A stretch of DNA of 64,000 bases from W0P28-013 sp963593685. Lineage in GTDB: Bacteria; Bacteroidota; Bacteroidia; Bacteroidales; Paludibacteraceae. The stretch is taken from positions 31,783 through 95,782 of the forward strand of contig CAVBBP010000001.1 in assembly GCA_963593685.1 (NCBI GenBank), read 5' to 3'. Of the stretch, positions 1-8,550 are shown one piece after another. How positions within the stretch are numbered: the stretch's first letter is position 1; each line of letters opens with the position of its first letter. The notes beneath the pieces were generated by a model. It searched no databases. It had not been told where the DNA came from and worked only from the letters and a program-made list of their open reading frames with translations. The position numbers and the translations under genes were made by a program.

Positions 1-783
1 CAGGAACGCCACGCCATTCCGGCGAGCATCACTATGGCACAAGCCATTTTGGAGTCGCAGGCGGGCGAAGCGCGGCTGGCTGTAGAGGGCAACAACCATT
101 TCGGCATCAAATGCACCAGCGATTGGAAGGGGCAGACCATTCACCACGACGATGATCGCTTGGGCGAATGTTTCCGCAAATACAAAAAAGTGCTCGACTC
201 GTACGAAGACCATTCGCAGTTTCTGAAACGCCAGCGCTACGCCTTTCTCTTCCAATACGAGATAACCGACTACAAGGCGTGGGCCTACGGATTGAGCCGC
301 GCAGGCTATGCCACCGACCCCAACTACCCTGCCAAACTGATTCGGCTTATCGAGACCTACAACCTTGCCGAACTCGACAAAAAAGCGAAGGTCGAAGAGA
401 AGAATTTTTACGACGAAGAGCCTAATTATGAGCAACTTTGGGGCTATATCGAAATTGAAAACAACGGCGTGCGCTGCGTGCGTGTCATCACCAAAGACAA
501 GATAGACAATGTGGCAAAAGCGTTCAACATTTCGATAAAAAAATTGCTCTACTACAACGATTTGATGGACAATATGACGCGCCTGAATGCGCAAGATTAT
601 GTCTATCTGTGGCACAAAAAGAACCACGCCGACCGCCGCTACGAAACGCACAAAGTGGTTGTTGGCGAATCGATGCACGACATTGCGCAACTCTACGGCA
701 TTAAACTGAAAAAGTTGTACAAAATGAACAACATGGCCTACGGCACACAGGCCAAAGCGGGCATGGTGCTGCGCCTGCAATAG
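1..783 (+). CDS. Glucosaminidase (GH73-like) with LysM repeats, 5'-truncated by window edge
   Basis: The reading frame is open from base 1, and the first codons (AIPASITMAQAILES) are the conserved start of the FlgJ/GH73 glucosaminidase fold, so the true start lies before the window. The internal ATG at 34 is not a real start. The expected catalytic Glu lies in AILES, followed by the conserved NNHFGIKC stretch. The second half has two LysM-like repeats (about codons 150-200 and 215-260 of the visible frame), the last ending at the stop. The protein should cleave peptidoglycan glycan strands in the periplasm, with LysM for wall binding. The next gene follows after 44 bp on the same strand. The family is clear; the exact substrate and the signal peptide cannot be seen. 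Confidence 0.85.
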   Translation, partial: QERHAIPASITMAQAILESQAGEARLAVEGNNHFGIKCTSDWKGQTIHHDDDRLGECFRKYKKVLDSYEDHSQFLKRQRYAFLFQYEITDYKAWAYGLSRAGYATDPNYPAKLIRLIETYNLAELDKKAKVEEKNFYDEEPNYEQLWGYIEIENNGVRCVRVITKDKIDNVAKAFNISIKKLLYYNDLMDNMTRLNAQDYVYLWHKKNHADRRYETHKVVVGESMHDIAQLYGIKLKKLYKMNNMAYGTQAKAGMVLRLQ

Positions 784-827
784 ACTTTCGCGCCGAGCCG
801 AACGGTCGCGGAAAACCGACTTTCGCC

Positions 828-1991
828 ATGAAAAAGATTTTCCCGATAATCCTACTCTTTTGTTGCGGCATTGCATCGGCGCAACTCACCGAACAGAGCC
901 AAATCAGCCTCATCACTTGCGCTCCGGGCGACGCTGTTTACGAAAAATTTGGCCACACGGCACTGCGTGTGTGCGACTCCACACTCAACATCGATTTGGT
1001 GTTTCACTACGGCGTGTTCGACTTCGAGCAGGAGTTGTTCATTCCGAAATTTGTGAAAGGCGCTACCGACTACGAAATCGGGCTCTGCCCTACTCGTCCG
1101 TTCGTGCGCGCCTACGAGCAGCGCGGATCGAGTGTCGAGGAACAGGTGTTGAATCTGACTTTGCCGCAGCGGCAGTGGCTTTTCGATGCGTTGGTCGAAA
1201 ACTACAAGCCCGAAAATCGCCTTTATCGCTACAATTTTGTGTTCGACAACTGCGCCACACGCCCCTACCACATGGTGCTGAACGCTATTGACAAACCCAC
1301 GCTCTGCACCTATTCGACGGGCGCAACCACCTATCGCGACATTGTGCACGACTGTATCGGCTGGAACAACTGGACGGCGTTTGGCATTGCGTTTGTGCTT
1401 GGTGCCGAGGCCGACCAACCAACAGGCAACGAAGGCGCAGTCGGGTTTCCGTTCTATCTGCGCGACGAGTTTTCCGAAACATGGATTCAGACCGCCACCG
1501 ACACCATTGTGCCACTGGTAGCGCAGCACCGCACGCTCATCGACCTGCCTACCAAACCGATAGAAAGCACGCCCACGCCGCTTGCGCCAACGGCTGTTTG
1601 TGCTGCGCTGCTGCTCGCTGGCATCGCGCTAACGGTGTTCGATTGGCGACGCCACCGCATTTCGCACTGGTTCGATGTGCTGCTGTTTGGCGTGGTTGGA
1701 CTGCTGGGCTGCGTCATCTTCTACCTGATGTGTTTTTCGCTGCATCCGCTCGTCGGTGCCAACTGGAATCTGCTTTGGGCGAATCCGTTACTGCTCGTTT
1801 TTGCCATTTTTGCGCCCGCAAAATGGTGCGCCCGCGGCAAACGACATATAGCATTCTGCCTCGTCGCACTGCTGGTCGTTGGGTTTGTCGCACAATTCTG
1901 CGCCCCACAAACTTTCCACACCACCAACCTATTCGTCATTGCGCTGATGCTGGTGCGACTGACGCTGTATTTAATTAGTCGCAAGATATGA
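828..1991 (+). CDS. DUF4105 (Lnb-type N-terminal periplasmic domain) membrane protein
   Basis: A signal peptide (residues 1-19, ending IASAQ) precedes a DUF4105 domain with the two hallmark motifs FGHTALRV (His43) and DNCATRPY (Cys142). These form the putative thiol active site of this papain-like family. The C-terminal part (about 250-385) has four to five hydrophobic membrane segments. Proteins of this family have been linked in Bacteroides to lipoprotein N-acylation (Lnb); I recall this and cannot test it here. The last codons (ISRKI and stop) are formed by a dispersed repeat that recurs at 10.5, 48.1 and 59.5 kb, so the original C-terminus may have been replaced. It probably shares a transcript with the upstream glucosaminidase. 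Confidence 0.8.
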   Translation: MKKIFPIILLFCCGIASAQLTEQSQISLITCAPGDAVYEKFGHTALRVCDSTLNIDLVFHYGVFDFEQELFIPKFVKGATDYEIGLCPTRPFVRAYEQRGSSVEEQVLNLTLPQRQWLFDALVENYKPENRLYRYNFVFDNCATRPYHMVLNAIDKPTLCTYSTGATTYRDIVHDCIGWNNWTAFGIAFVLGAEADQPTGNEGAVGFPFYLRDEFSETWIQTATDTIVPLVAQHRTLIDLPTKPIESTPTPLAPTAVCAALLLAGIALTVFDWRRHRISHWFDVLLFGVVGLLGCVIFYLMCFSLHPLVGANWNLLWANPLLLVFAIFAPAKWCARGKRHIAFCLVALLVVGFVAQFCAPQTFHTTNLFVIALMLVRLTLYLISRKI

Positions 1992-2426
1992 GTAGCAAGT
2001 AGCAAGAAGAATGAGGAGTTAGGAATTAGGAGTGAGGAATTTTTTAGTGAGCAGTGAGCAGTGAGTAGTTAGAAGTTAGAAGTGAAACTTTGAATAAAAC
2101 AAAGACAAAGACAAAGACAAATTATTTGAAAATTTGAAGATTGTTTTTCAAACCCCTCCCCCACTTGCGTGGGTACTCCCCTTGAAAAGGGGAGATGTAA
2201 AAGACCAACAACGATGCGAACCTGTTCCCTTTGCAAGGGGACGAGCAAAGCGGAGGGGTTGGAAAATAATTAAGAATTATTCGGTAGCCACAACCAACTG
2301 CAAATCAACAAAAACTTAGAAACAAAAATTGCGACAGCAATTTTGAGAAACTAGAAATCTGAACCCTTCACTAATGCGTTAAACTTATCAACTAATCAAC
2401 TCATCAACCCAATTTTCACACTCATT
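1992..2426. repeat. Intergenic repeat mosaic
   Basis: No gene is seen in this gap. It is a string of modules found elsewhere in the window: TAGTCGCAAGATATGAGT (overlapping the end of the preceding gene), AGTGAGGAATT-type runs, an ACAAAG hexamer array near 2097-2122, a GAAAATTTGAAG module, a GC-rich stretch with CCCCTCCCCC and its near-complement (2150-2265), and a GCGTTAAACTTATCAAC module just before the next ATG. An open frame at 2134-2319 lies wholly inside these repeats and is not credible as a gene. Confidence 0.75.
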
Positions 2427-4412
2427 ATGAAACACAAATTCTTATTTTCGGGTCTAACTGCCTTATTTTTAGTTAGTTGCAATTTTCAACCAAAATACGC
2501 ATCAATGGACGAATACCCTGTTTACGAAGGCGACGATTTGGGGGCGATTTACACGCCATCGCGCACGAGTTTCCGCACTTGGTCGCCAGCAGCCGAGGCT
2601 GTTAGGCTGCACATCTACGCCGATGCGCAAGGCGGCGAACCGCTTTCGACCTACGATATGCGCCGCTCCGAACAAGGCTCGTGGCGATATAATGTGCAAC
2701 AAAATTTGGCGGGCAAATTCTACACATTCCAAGTGAAACAAAATGGTCAATGGTACGACGAAACGCCCGGTATTTGGGCAAAAGCCGTGGGCGTGAACGG
2801 TCATCGTGGTGCGGTAATCGATTTGGCAGCCACCAATCCCGACGGTTGGGCGAGCGATGTGCGCCCAGCAATGAAGCACTTTACCGATGCGGTCATCTAC
2901 GAAGTTCACATGCGCGATTTTTCGATAGATTCGACCTCGGGCAGCCATTTCCCCGGAAAATTTTTGGCATTGACCGAAAGCGGCATCAAATCGCCACAAG
3001 GCGAAAAAACGGGACTCGACCACCTGAAAGAGTTGGGCATTACGCATGTGCAGATTTTGCCGTCGTACGACTACGCCTCGATCGACGAGACGCAACTCGA
3101 TTCGAACCGCTACAACTGGGGCTACGACCCCGAAAACTACAATGTGCCAGAAGGCGGCTACAGCACCAATCCCTACGACCCTGCGACGCGCATTCGCGAG
3201 ATGAAACAGATGATTCAAACGCTGCACGCCAACGGCATTCGCGTCATCATGGATGTGGTTTACAACCACACATTTGTCGGCGAAAATTCGCACCTCAATC
3301 TGCTGGTGCCGGGCTATTTTTACCGCATGAACGCCGATAGCACATGGTCAAACGCCTCGGGCTGCGGCAACGAAACGGCATCGGAACGCCCGATGATGCG
3401 CCATTTCATGGTAGAATCGGCCAAATACTGGGCAACGGAATATCACATCGACGGCTTCCGCTTCGACCTGATGGGCATTCACGACATCGAAACGATGAAC
3501 GCCATTCGCACCGCACTCGACCAGATTGACCCAAGCATCAGCATACACGGCGAAGGCTGGGCGGCTGGCGGTTCGCCGCTGGACGAAAATGTGCGCGCGC
3601 TCAAACAAAATGCGCCGCAATTCTACCCCACGGCCGTCTTCAGCGACGACATTCGCGATGCCATGCGCGGCAACTGGATGGACGGCAACAACGGCGGTTT
3701 TCTCGTTGGCAATGGCTACGAAGAGAGCATCAAATTTGGCATTGTGGGCGCAACGGCGCACCCGCAAGTCGATGTGAACAAAGTGGTGCATACCAACACC
3801 GCCTACGCCACCACGCCAGCGCAGGTAATCAACTATGTGTCGTGCCACGATGACCCCTGTCTGAAAGACAAACTGCGCGCCACCATTCCAAACATCGGCG
3901 AGCGCGAACTGCTGAAAATGGACAAATTGGCGCAAACCATTGTGCTGACTTCGCAAGGCGTGCCGTTCATTTTTGCTGGCGAAGAGATTTTCCGCGACAA
4001 AAAAGGCGTGCATAATAGTTACCAATCGCCCGACAGCATCAACGCCATCGACTGGAGTCGCAAGGCAAAATACCACGATTTGTTCGACTACTACAAACGC
4101 CTGATTGCGCTGCGTGCCGCACACCCAGCGTTCCGCATGACATCGACCGAACAGGTGGCGAAACATCTCACTTTCGATGAAAAAACGGGCAAAAATGTGG
4201 TGGCTTACACGCTCAACAACCACGCCAACGGCGATGCGTGGGGAACGATTCTCGTTGTTTTCAACGGCAACCGCAAACCGACCACCTACAAACTGCCTGT
4301 CGGCACATGGACGGCCGTCTGCCGCGATGGCAAAATCGACGAAAACGGACTTGGCAGCTGTTCTGGCACAATAAAAATCGGCGCATCGGAAGCCGTTATT
4401 CTGTACCAATAA
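2427..4412 (+). CDS. pulA: Type I pullulanase (GH13) lipoprotein
   Basis: This is an alpha-1,6-debranching enzyme for pullulan, starch or glycogen branches. A lipoprotein signal ends in LVSC (Cys18). A CBM48-like beta-sandwich (about 40-130) precedes the GH13 barrel. The type I pullulanase signature YNWGYDP is at 229-235. GH13 regions follow in order: DVVYNH (276-281), GFRFDLMG (nucleophile Asp347), HGEGW (acid/base Glu376) and SCHDD (Asp475). The length of 661 aa is normal for the family. It is a single-gene unit with a strong terminator at 4437. The lipid anchor suggests it acts on malto-oligosaccharides in the periplasm or at the outer membrane. No Sus genes adjoin it. Confidence 0.93.
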   Translation: MKHKFLFSGLTALFLVSCNFQPKYASMDEYPVYEGDDLGAIYTPSRTSFRTWSPAAEAVRLHIYADAQGGEPLSTYDMRRSEQGSWRYNVQQNLAGKFYTFQVKQNGQWYDETPGIWAKAVGVNGHRGAVIDLAATNPDGWASDVRPAMKHFTDAVIYEVHMRDFSIDSTSGSHFPGKFLALTESGIKSPQGEKTGLDHLKELGITHVQILPSYDYASIDETQLDSNRYNWGYDPENYNVPEGGYSTNPYDPATRIREMKQMIQTLHANGIRVIMDVVYNHTFVGENSHLNLLVPGYFYRMNADSTWSNASGCGNETASERPMMRHFMVESAKYWATEYHIDGFRFDLMGIHDIETMNAIRTALDQIDPSISIHGEGWAAGGSPLDENVRALKQNAPQFYPTAVFSDDIRDAMRGNWMDGNNGGFLVGNGYEESIKFGIVGATAHPQVDVNKVVHTNTAYATTPAQVINYVSCHDDPCLKDKLRATIPNIGERELLKMDKLAQTIVLTSQGVPFIFAGEEIFRDKKGVHNSYQSPDSINAIDWSRKAKYHDLFDYYKRLIALRAAHPAFRMTSTEQVAKHLTFDEKTGKNVVAYTLNNHANGDAWGTILVVFNGNRKPTTYKLPVGTWTAVCRDGKIDENGLGSCSGTIKIGASEAVILYQ

Positions 4413-4436
4413 TCGCCCACCAGCGTACAAAAGCGC

Positions 4437-4472
4437 ACAGCACCGCCAAATTTTGGCGGTGCTGTTGTTTTA
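4437..4472 (+). terminator. Rho-independent terminator after the pullulanase gene
   Basis: A perfect stem (ACAGCACCGCCAAA and its complement, 4437-4465) is followed by a T-rich tract, 25 bp after the stop codon. Confidence 0.85.
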
Positions 4473-4971
4473 TTGGCAATCTGCTCAACTTTCGCAAGTG
4501 ATTTTAATTGTCCAATTATTTCATTATTTGAAAATTTGAAAATTTGAAGATTTGGGTTATAGCCCCCTTTCCCGTTTCCCCCGAAGGGGGAACGCCACGC
4601 GACCAACACCAGCCGCCAATTCTTAATTCTACATTGGCAATAACCCCACCCGAAAAACTGGCGTTTTTCTCGTCCCCTTGCAAAGGGGACAGGCACGCAC
4701 CCAACTTGGTACAGCCCTCTCCCCTTTTCAAGGGGAGTCCCTGCGGAGCAGGGGAGGGGTTGGAAAATAATTCAATGAATCAATAATTGACAATGTAGGG
4801 ACGCACCGAGTGCGTCCGACGAAAATGAATAATAAAAAATGAACAATGAATAATACTCGCAGCCTTTCGGCTACCGACAATTCTTAAATTCTGAAACTCT
4901 GAAATAACAAAGGCAATTGGCTTTTCCCCTTCGGGGGAAAAGGGAAAGGGGGCTACGGCCACCAAAAAAGT

Positions 4972-5001
4972 GTAGCGAAAAAACCAAGTTTTTTTCGCTA
5001 C
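4972..5001. other. 30-bp palindrome resembling the recombinase-site dyad at 20006
   Basis: The site starts GTAGCGAAAAAACC and ends in the complement TTTTTTTCGCTAC. With the adjoining bases the perfect arms are 20 bp each (4964-4983 and 4990-5009). Like the dyad at 20006-20035 it is 30 bp from GTAGC to GCTAC and is flanked by AAGT / ACTT. It could equally act as a bidirectional terminator. Confidence 0.4.
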
Positions 5002-5039
5002 ACTTTTTTTGCGTTGAAACACGCTACAAAAATACAGAA

Positions 5040-5047
5040 TAAATTTG
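5040..5047 (+). promoter_or_regulatory. Candidate -7 element TAAATTTG
   Basis: It matches TAnnTTTG on the plus strand, about 200 bp before the next gene. The best upstream TTG (5014-5016) is 23 bp away, longer than the usual 19-21, so support is weak. It lies between the two GTAGC-type dyads. Confidence 0.3.
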
Positions 5048-5134
5048 AAATGTTGGACTTTTTTTTCGCAAAAAATACGATTTTTTGATATATACACCCT
5101 ATTTTTACTGCCGCTTGCGAAATGTTTAGAAAGT

Positions 5135-5164
5135 GTAGCAATTAAAGGTTGGTTTATTTACGAC
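5135..5164. other. Degenerate copy of the GTAGC dyad site
   Basis: GTAGCAATTAAAGGT followed by TGGTTTATTTACGAC. The first 12 bases and the TGGTTTATTT block are identical to the putative crossover site at 20006-20035, in the same orientation. The central bases differ (TT instead of GT) and the distal half-site is degenerate. Confidence 0.5.
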
Positions 5165-5249
5165 AGCCAAACCGCGCGCTTTTGCGATGAATAAAGGAAA
5201 AAACGCAATCAACCAACTTTTTTATAATCATCTAAAAATTAAAAAAATT

Positions 5250-6293
5250 ATGAAAAAACTAGCAACTTTTTTGGTGGCACTTTGCGCCACTACGGCTCTT
5301 TGGGCGGCCTTTACGCCTGCTGCTTTCACGGTTTCTGCCGACGGCAAGCAGGTCTATTTCTCGCAGGGCAACCTGCAATGTGCCCTTTCTGCTACCGACA
5401 CTACTTGGTCGTTTGCCAATGAGCAGTACGAAGTTATTAGCACGGATAATGTAATAGGTGGAACAGTGTCGCACGATAACACCTATGGGGACTCCAAGAA
5501 CGGCGAAGCACTTGCCAACAAGATTGACCTCTTCGGATGGAGTGCAAACAACACGACTGCGAAGTGGGGCATCAGCACCTCCGAGGATTATTCCGATTAC
5601 TCGGGCGATTTTGTCGATTGGGGCAAAAATATCGGGGACGGTAACACCTACCGCACACTGACGAAAGATGAGTGGCATTATCTAATCAATACTCGTACCA
5701 ATGCCAGTGAAAAGATGGGCGTAGCGCGCATTAAATTGAACGAAGATGGCTCGCAATACGCCAACGGTCTTATCCTCCTACCCGATGATTGGACTGCCCC
5801 CGAGGGCGTAGCATTCAAGAGCGGTTTTGCCGATGATTATGGCGCAGGATACTACGCTACCTACCAGACTTTCACTCTCGTAGAGTGGCAAAAACTCGAA
5901 GCCGCAGGCGCGGTATTCTTGCCTGCTTCGGGCAGCCGCATCGAGTTGAGTATCTGGAATGTGCAGTATTACGGCGGCTATTGGTCTGCTACGCTTGACA
6001 ACACGGAAAAAGCGTACTCTTTAGACTTCGCCTCGGGCGAGAGTATGTACAGCAGCAGCGATCGCTACTACGGGCGAGCAGTCCGGCTTGTGAAAGGTAT
6101 TAGTTCTCCTGTTACAGCCCTACAGCCTGCAGAAAGCATAACCCTCTACACCGAAAACGGCCGCATCATCTGCGACGGCGAGTTCCAAATTTTCACCATC
6201 ACCGGCCAGAATGTTACCGAAATGAACGGCCAGTTGAACGGCGTTTATATCGTCAAAGTCGGCGACAAAGCGCAGAAAGTGGTGGTTAAGTAG
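5250..6293 (+). CDS. Secreted FISUMP-like protein with T9SS-type C-terminal tail
   Basis: The start is set at the ATG at 5250, because the frame upstream adds 21 residues before a clean signal peptide (MKKLATFLVALCATTALWA). The body has the layout of Fibrobacter-paralogous-type domains (GNLQ, LFGWS, WGKNIGDGNTYRTLTKDEW, LPASGSR, YWSAT and YGRAVRLVK are visible in order). The last 70 residues (LYTENGRIICDGEF to GVYIVKVGDKAQKVVVK) resemble a type A C-terminal sorting domain of the type IX secretion system. A cell-surface or secreted role is therefore inferred; no enzymatic motif is seen. The gene stands alone, between a long repeat region and a bidirectional hairpin. Confidence 0.7.
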   Translation: MKKLATFLVALCATTALWAAFTPAAFTVSADGKQVYFSQGNLQCALSATDTTWSFANEQYEVISTDNVIGGTVSHDNTYGDSKNGEALANKIDLFGWSANNTTAKWGISTSEDYSDYSGDFVDWGKNIGDGNTYRTLTKDEWHYLINTRTNASEKMGVARIKLNEDGSQYANGLILLPDDWTAPEGVAFKSGFADDYGAGYYATYQTFTLVEWQKLEAAGAVFLPASGSRIELSIWNVQYYGGYWSATLDNTEKAYSLDFASGESMYSSSDRYYGRAVRLVKGISSPVTALQPAESITLYTENGRIICDGEFQIFTITGQNVTEMNGQLNGVYIVKVGDKAQKVVVK

Positions 6294-6356
6294 CAAGTAG
6301 CAAGAAGCAAGTCGCAAGAATAGATTTTTAGAAGATAGAATATAGAACATAGATTG

Positions 6357-6390
6357 TAGAGCCGTCACACTGTGGCGGCTCTGCTGTTTT
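6357..6390. terminator. Bidirectional hairpin between convergent genes
   Basis: A stem of AGAGCCGTCAC...GTGGCGGCTCT is followed by GCTGTTTT. It lies between the convergent genes at 5250 and 6583. A close relative (GTAGAGCCACCAC... GGCTCTAC) occurs at 43160-43189, so this hairpin is itself one of the dispersed modules. Confidence 0.65.
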
Positions 6391-6440
6391 ACGGATTTTT
6401 CCAAATCCACAAATAACCAAATCTGCAAATCAACAAAAAC

Positions 6441-6463
6441 GGACATGGCATGCCGCGTCCCTA
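6441..6463. repeat. REP-like palindrome (GGCATGCCGCGTCC type)
   Basis: One of a set of about seven related palindromes. Others lie near 4798, 29182, 42975, 48200, 58141 and 63606. The centre alternates between GGCATGCC and ACTCGGTGC-type sequences while pairing is kept. Confidence 0.6.
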
Positions 6464-6582
6464 CAATCTGAAATTTTGAAATCTGAAATTCTGAAATCTG
6501 GTTTTCAGCCCCCACTTTCGTGGGTACTTCCCCTATCTGCTGGCGCAGCAGGGGGAGAGAGTCAGACAATGTGACCTATACG

Positions 6583-7494
6583 CTAACTTTTTCGCGTTTC
6601 GTTGCTTTTCACCGCTGCCAAAAAACTTTTCGGCACAGGCGATTTGAAACGCATTGGTTGGTGTGTGGCAGGGTGTTCGAACTCGAGCGTGCAGGCGTGC
6701 AGCGCCAGTCTGTCGATGATGGGCGATGCGCCACTGCCATATTTGCGGTCGCCAACCACAGGGTGACCAATGGCGGCCATCTGCACACGAATTTGGTTGG
6801 TGCGCCCCGTTTCGAGATGCAGTTCAACCAGCGAAAGGCGGCCATTTCCGCCGATTTTTTGGTAGTGCGTAATCGATTTTTTGCCGCCATTGTCGCGAAA
6901 CGACGAAAAGACGCGCGTAGTTTTCGGATTTTCGGTAAGCCACGACACAATGGTATCGCGCTCGGGCTGCACATCGCCTTCGACCAAAGCCACATAGGCG
7001 CGATTCGACACGATAGTGCGCCAATTTTCGCGCATAAATTCCTGTAAATCACGACTTTTGGCAAAGACCAGCAGTCCCGAAGTCTCGCGGTCGAGCCGAT
7101 GCACCACAAAAACGCCGTTGCGCGGATTGCTCTTTTTGACCCAATTTTTGAGAATCGAAAAGACCGTCGTTTCGTGCGATTCGGGCGCAGTTGCCACCGT
7201 GAGCAGCCCTTCGCGTTTATCGACCACAAGCAGATAGTCGTCCTCGTAAACCAAGCGAAGTTGCGGGTGCGAAAAAGTCGTCGTTTGTGGCGCATTGCGC
7301 AACACCGTTACCACATCGCCGGCGGCCAGCGGCTTGTCGAACTGCGTTTCGGGGCGGTCGTTCACCAGCACCTGTTTGTGCGCCAGCAACGCCTTGACCG
7401 AAGTGCGGCTCATGCCCATTTTTGCCAGCAAAAACGGCAGCAGCGGCATCGCTTCGACCACGCGCAAAAGTGTCCGTCCATCTTTTCCCATCAT
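6583..7494 (-). CDS. RluA-family pseudouridine synthase
   Basis: The protein isomerises uridine to pseudouridine in RNA. An S4-like RNA-binding domain (about residues 18-68, with GMSRTSVKALL and QVLVNDRP) is followed by the catalytic domain with the signature HRLDRETSGLLVF, where Asp135 is the nucleophile. GRTNQIRVQMA and HPVVGDRKYG, both typical of the family, follow. The length of 303 aa is normal. Which rRNA or tRNA position it modifies cannot be told from the sequence, so no rlu letter is given. The start lies 6 bp after the stop of the upstream binding-protein gene, so the two are probably co-transcribed. Confidence 0.92.
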   Translation of the reverse strand: MMGKDGRTLLRVVEAMPLLPFLLAKMGMSRTSVKALLAHKQVLVNDRPETQFDKPLAAGDVVTVLRNAPQTTTFSHPQLRLVYEDDYLLVVDKREGLLTVATAPESHETTVFSILKNWVKKSNPRNGVFVVHRLDRETSGLLVFAKSRDLQEFMRENWRTIVSNRAYVALVEGDVQPERDTIVSWLTENPKTTRVFSSFRDNGGKKSITHYQKIGGNGRLSLVELHLETGRTNQIRVQMAAIGHPVVGDRKYGSGASPIIDRLALHACTLEFEHPATHQPMRFKSPVPKSFLAAVKSNETRKS

Positions 7495-7500
7495 CGCAAT

Positions 7501-8301
7501 TTAGTTGTGATATTTTCGGAGCAACTGGCTGTAGGCATCGGTCGCTTTGAAGGCGGCGAACCAACTATCGAAGCGGTTGCGCAACTCCTGCTCTTTTGCT
7601 GGGAACGCCCACGCGCGCCACTGGTCGAAGCCGAGTTGCGTGTCGCTATCGAGTTGCGGATAGAAGCGTTTCACGGCCTGCACCGCCGAAAAGTCGGCCG
7701 CCACAAACCTTATTTTCCCGCGCGCCACCATCGCCAGCAGATGTTCCGTGTCGATGTCGGGCAGATATTCGATACGCAGAACAATGCCAAGTTCCTCCTC
7801 GATGTGTCGCAAAACGAGCGCATCGGGCGAGCCAGAGGGCAGATAGATAGTTTTGCCGTCCAACGCCGCCACATCGCGCACCAGCGTATGCGGGTCGGTT
7901 TTGGTCGGTTTGCACTGCACCAGCACAAGGTTGTTTTTCGCTATCGGCAACGAGAACGACACTTCGTCTTTCAGTTCGGTCGTTATCGGTAACAGTTTCA
8001 TTATCAGGTCGTAAGCCCCAGAATTTAGTCCTTCGATATTCTTGTTCAAATCGGGTTCGACCACAAACTGCACGCCCACACCGAGCGTATCGGCAAAGGC
8101 TTTGAGCAGTTCGTACTGAAATCCGCTGGTGTCGCTGCCGTTCACCACAAAGCCCTGCGCGCTGTATTCGGTCGCCACGCGCAAAAGGTTCTCCTTGCGC
8201 ACATCATCGAAAGTGCGCGGCTGCACACGCCAGTACGCCACCGCCGCCAAAACCAGCAGCACAACGCCCATCGCTATCAGAATTTTGAACCGTTTGCGCA
8301 T
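7501..8301 (-). CDS. Membrane-anchored solute-binding protein, SBP_bac_3/MltF-like
   Basis: A single N-terminal hydrophobic segment (residues 9-25) anchors a type 3 extracellular solute-binding fold. Visible marks are LLRVATEYSAQGF, GFQYELLKAFADTLGV (lobe I), DLIMKLLPIT, and the lobe switch SFSLPIAKNNLVLVQ. There is no lytic transglycosylase domain, so it corresponds to the N-terminal half of MltF-like proteins common in Bacteroidota. The ligand is unknown; there are no ABC permease or ATPase genes next to it. It is the first gene of a pair with the pseudouridine synthase downstream. Confidence 0.8.
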   Translation of the reverse strand: MRKRFKILIAMGVVLLVLAAVAYWRVQPRTFDDVRKENLLRVATEYSAQGFVVNGSDTSGFQYELLKAFADTLGVGVQFVVEPDLNKNIEGLNSGAYDLIMKLLPITTELKDEVSFSLPIAKNNLVLVQCKPTKTDPHTLVRDVAALDGKTIYLPSGSPDALVLRHIEEELGIVLRIEYLPDIDTEHLLAMVARGKIRFVAADFSAVQAVKRFYPQLDSDTQLGFDQWRAWAFPAKEQELRNRFDSWFAAFKATDAYSQLLRKYHN

Positions 8302-8550
8302 TACTTCGTGATTTCAGATTTCAGAATTTCAAATTAGGTTGATTGGTTGATTGGTTGATTGGTCGTTGAAAAGTTGATGAGTTGAAAAGTTTAACGCATT
8401 AGTGTTGGTTTTTAGTTTTTAGTTTTTAGTTTCTAGTTTCTGGTTTCTAGTTTCTAATTATTGAATTTGAAATTTGAAATTTGAAATTCTGAAATTCTGA
8501 AATTGCGGCTTCGCCGCATCACTCCTCACTCCTAATTTCTAATTCCTCAC
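8302..8550. repeat. Intergenic repeat mosaic
   Basis: Contains GTTGATTGGTTGATTGG runs, an inverted GTTTAACGCATTAGTG module, GTTTCTAGTTTCTAG runs, a GAAATTTGAAATT run, and the REP-like hairpin TGCGGCTTCGCCGCA (8503-8518). No gene is seen. Confidence 0.7.

Larger units (their letters stand above)
4473..5249. repeat. Long intergenic repeat mosaic with two palindromic sites
   Basis: No gene is supported here. The stretch holds GAAAATTTGAAG modules (4528-4553), a CCCTTTCCCGTTTCCCCC module (4563-4590, and inverted at 4925-4955), a copy of the GC-rich CCCCTTTTCAAGGGG module (4720-4760), a REP-like palindrome GGGACGCACCGAGTGCGTCC (4798-4817), and two 30-bp GTAGC-type dyads (4972-5001 and 5135-5164, listed separately). 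An open frame at 4544-4786 consists only of repeat modules. Confidence 0.7.

Noticed and set aside
2134..2319. Small open frame in the gap before pulA
   Set aside because: Made entirely of dispersed repeat modules. Similar small frames at 4544-4786, 21174-21380, 43500-43799 and 63680-63898 were rejected for the same reason.
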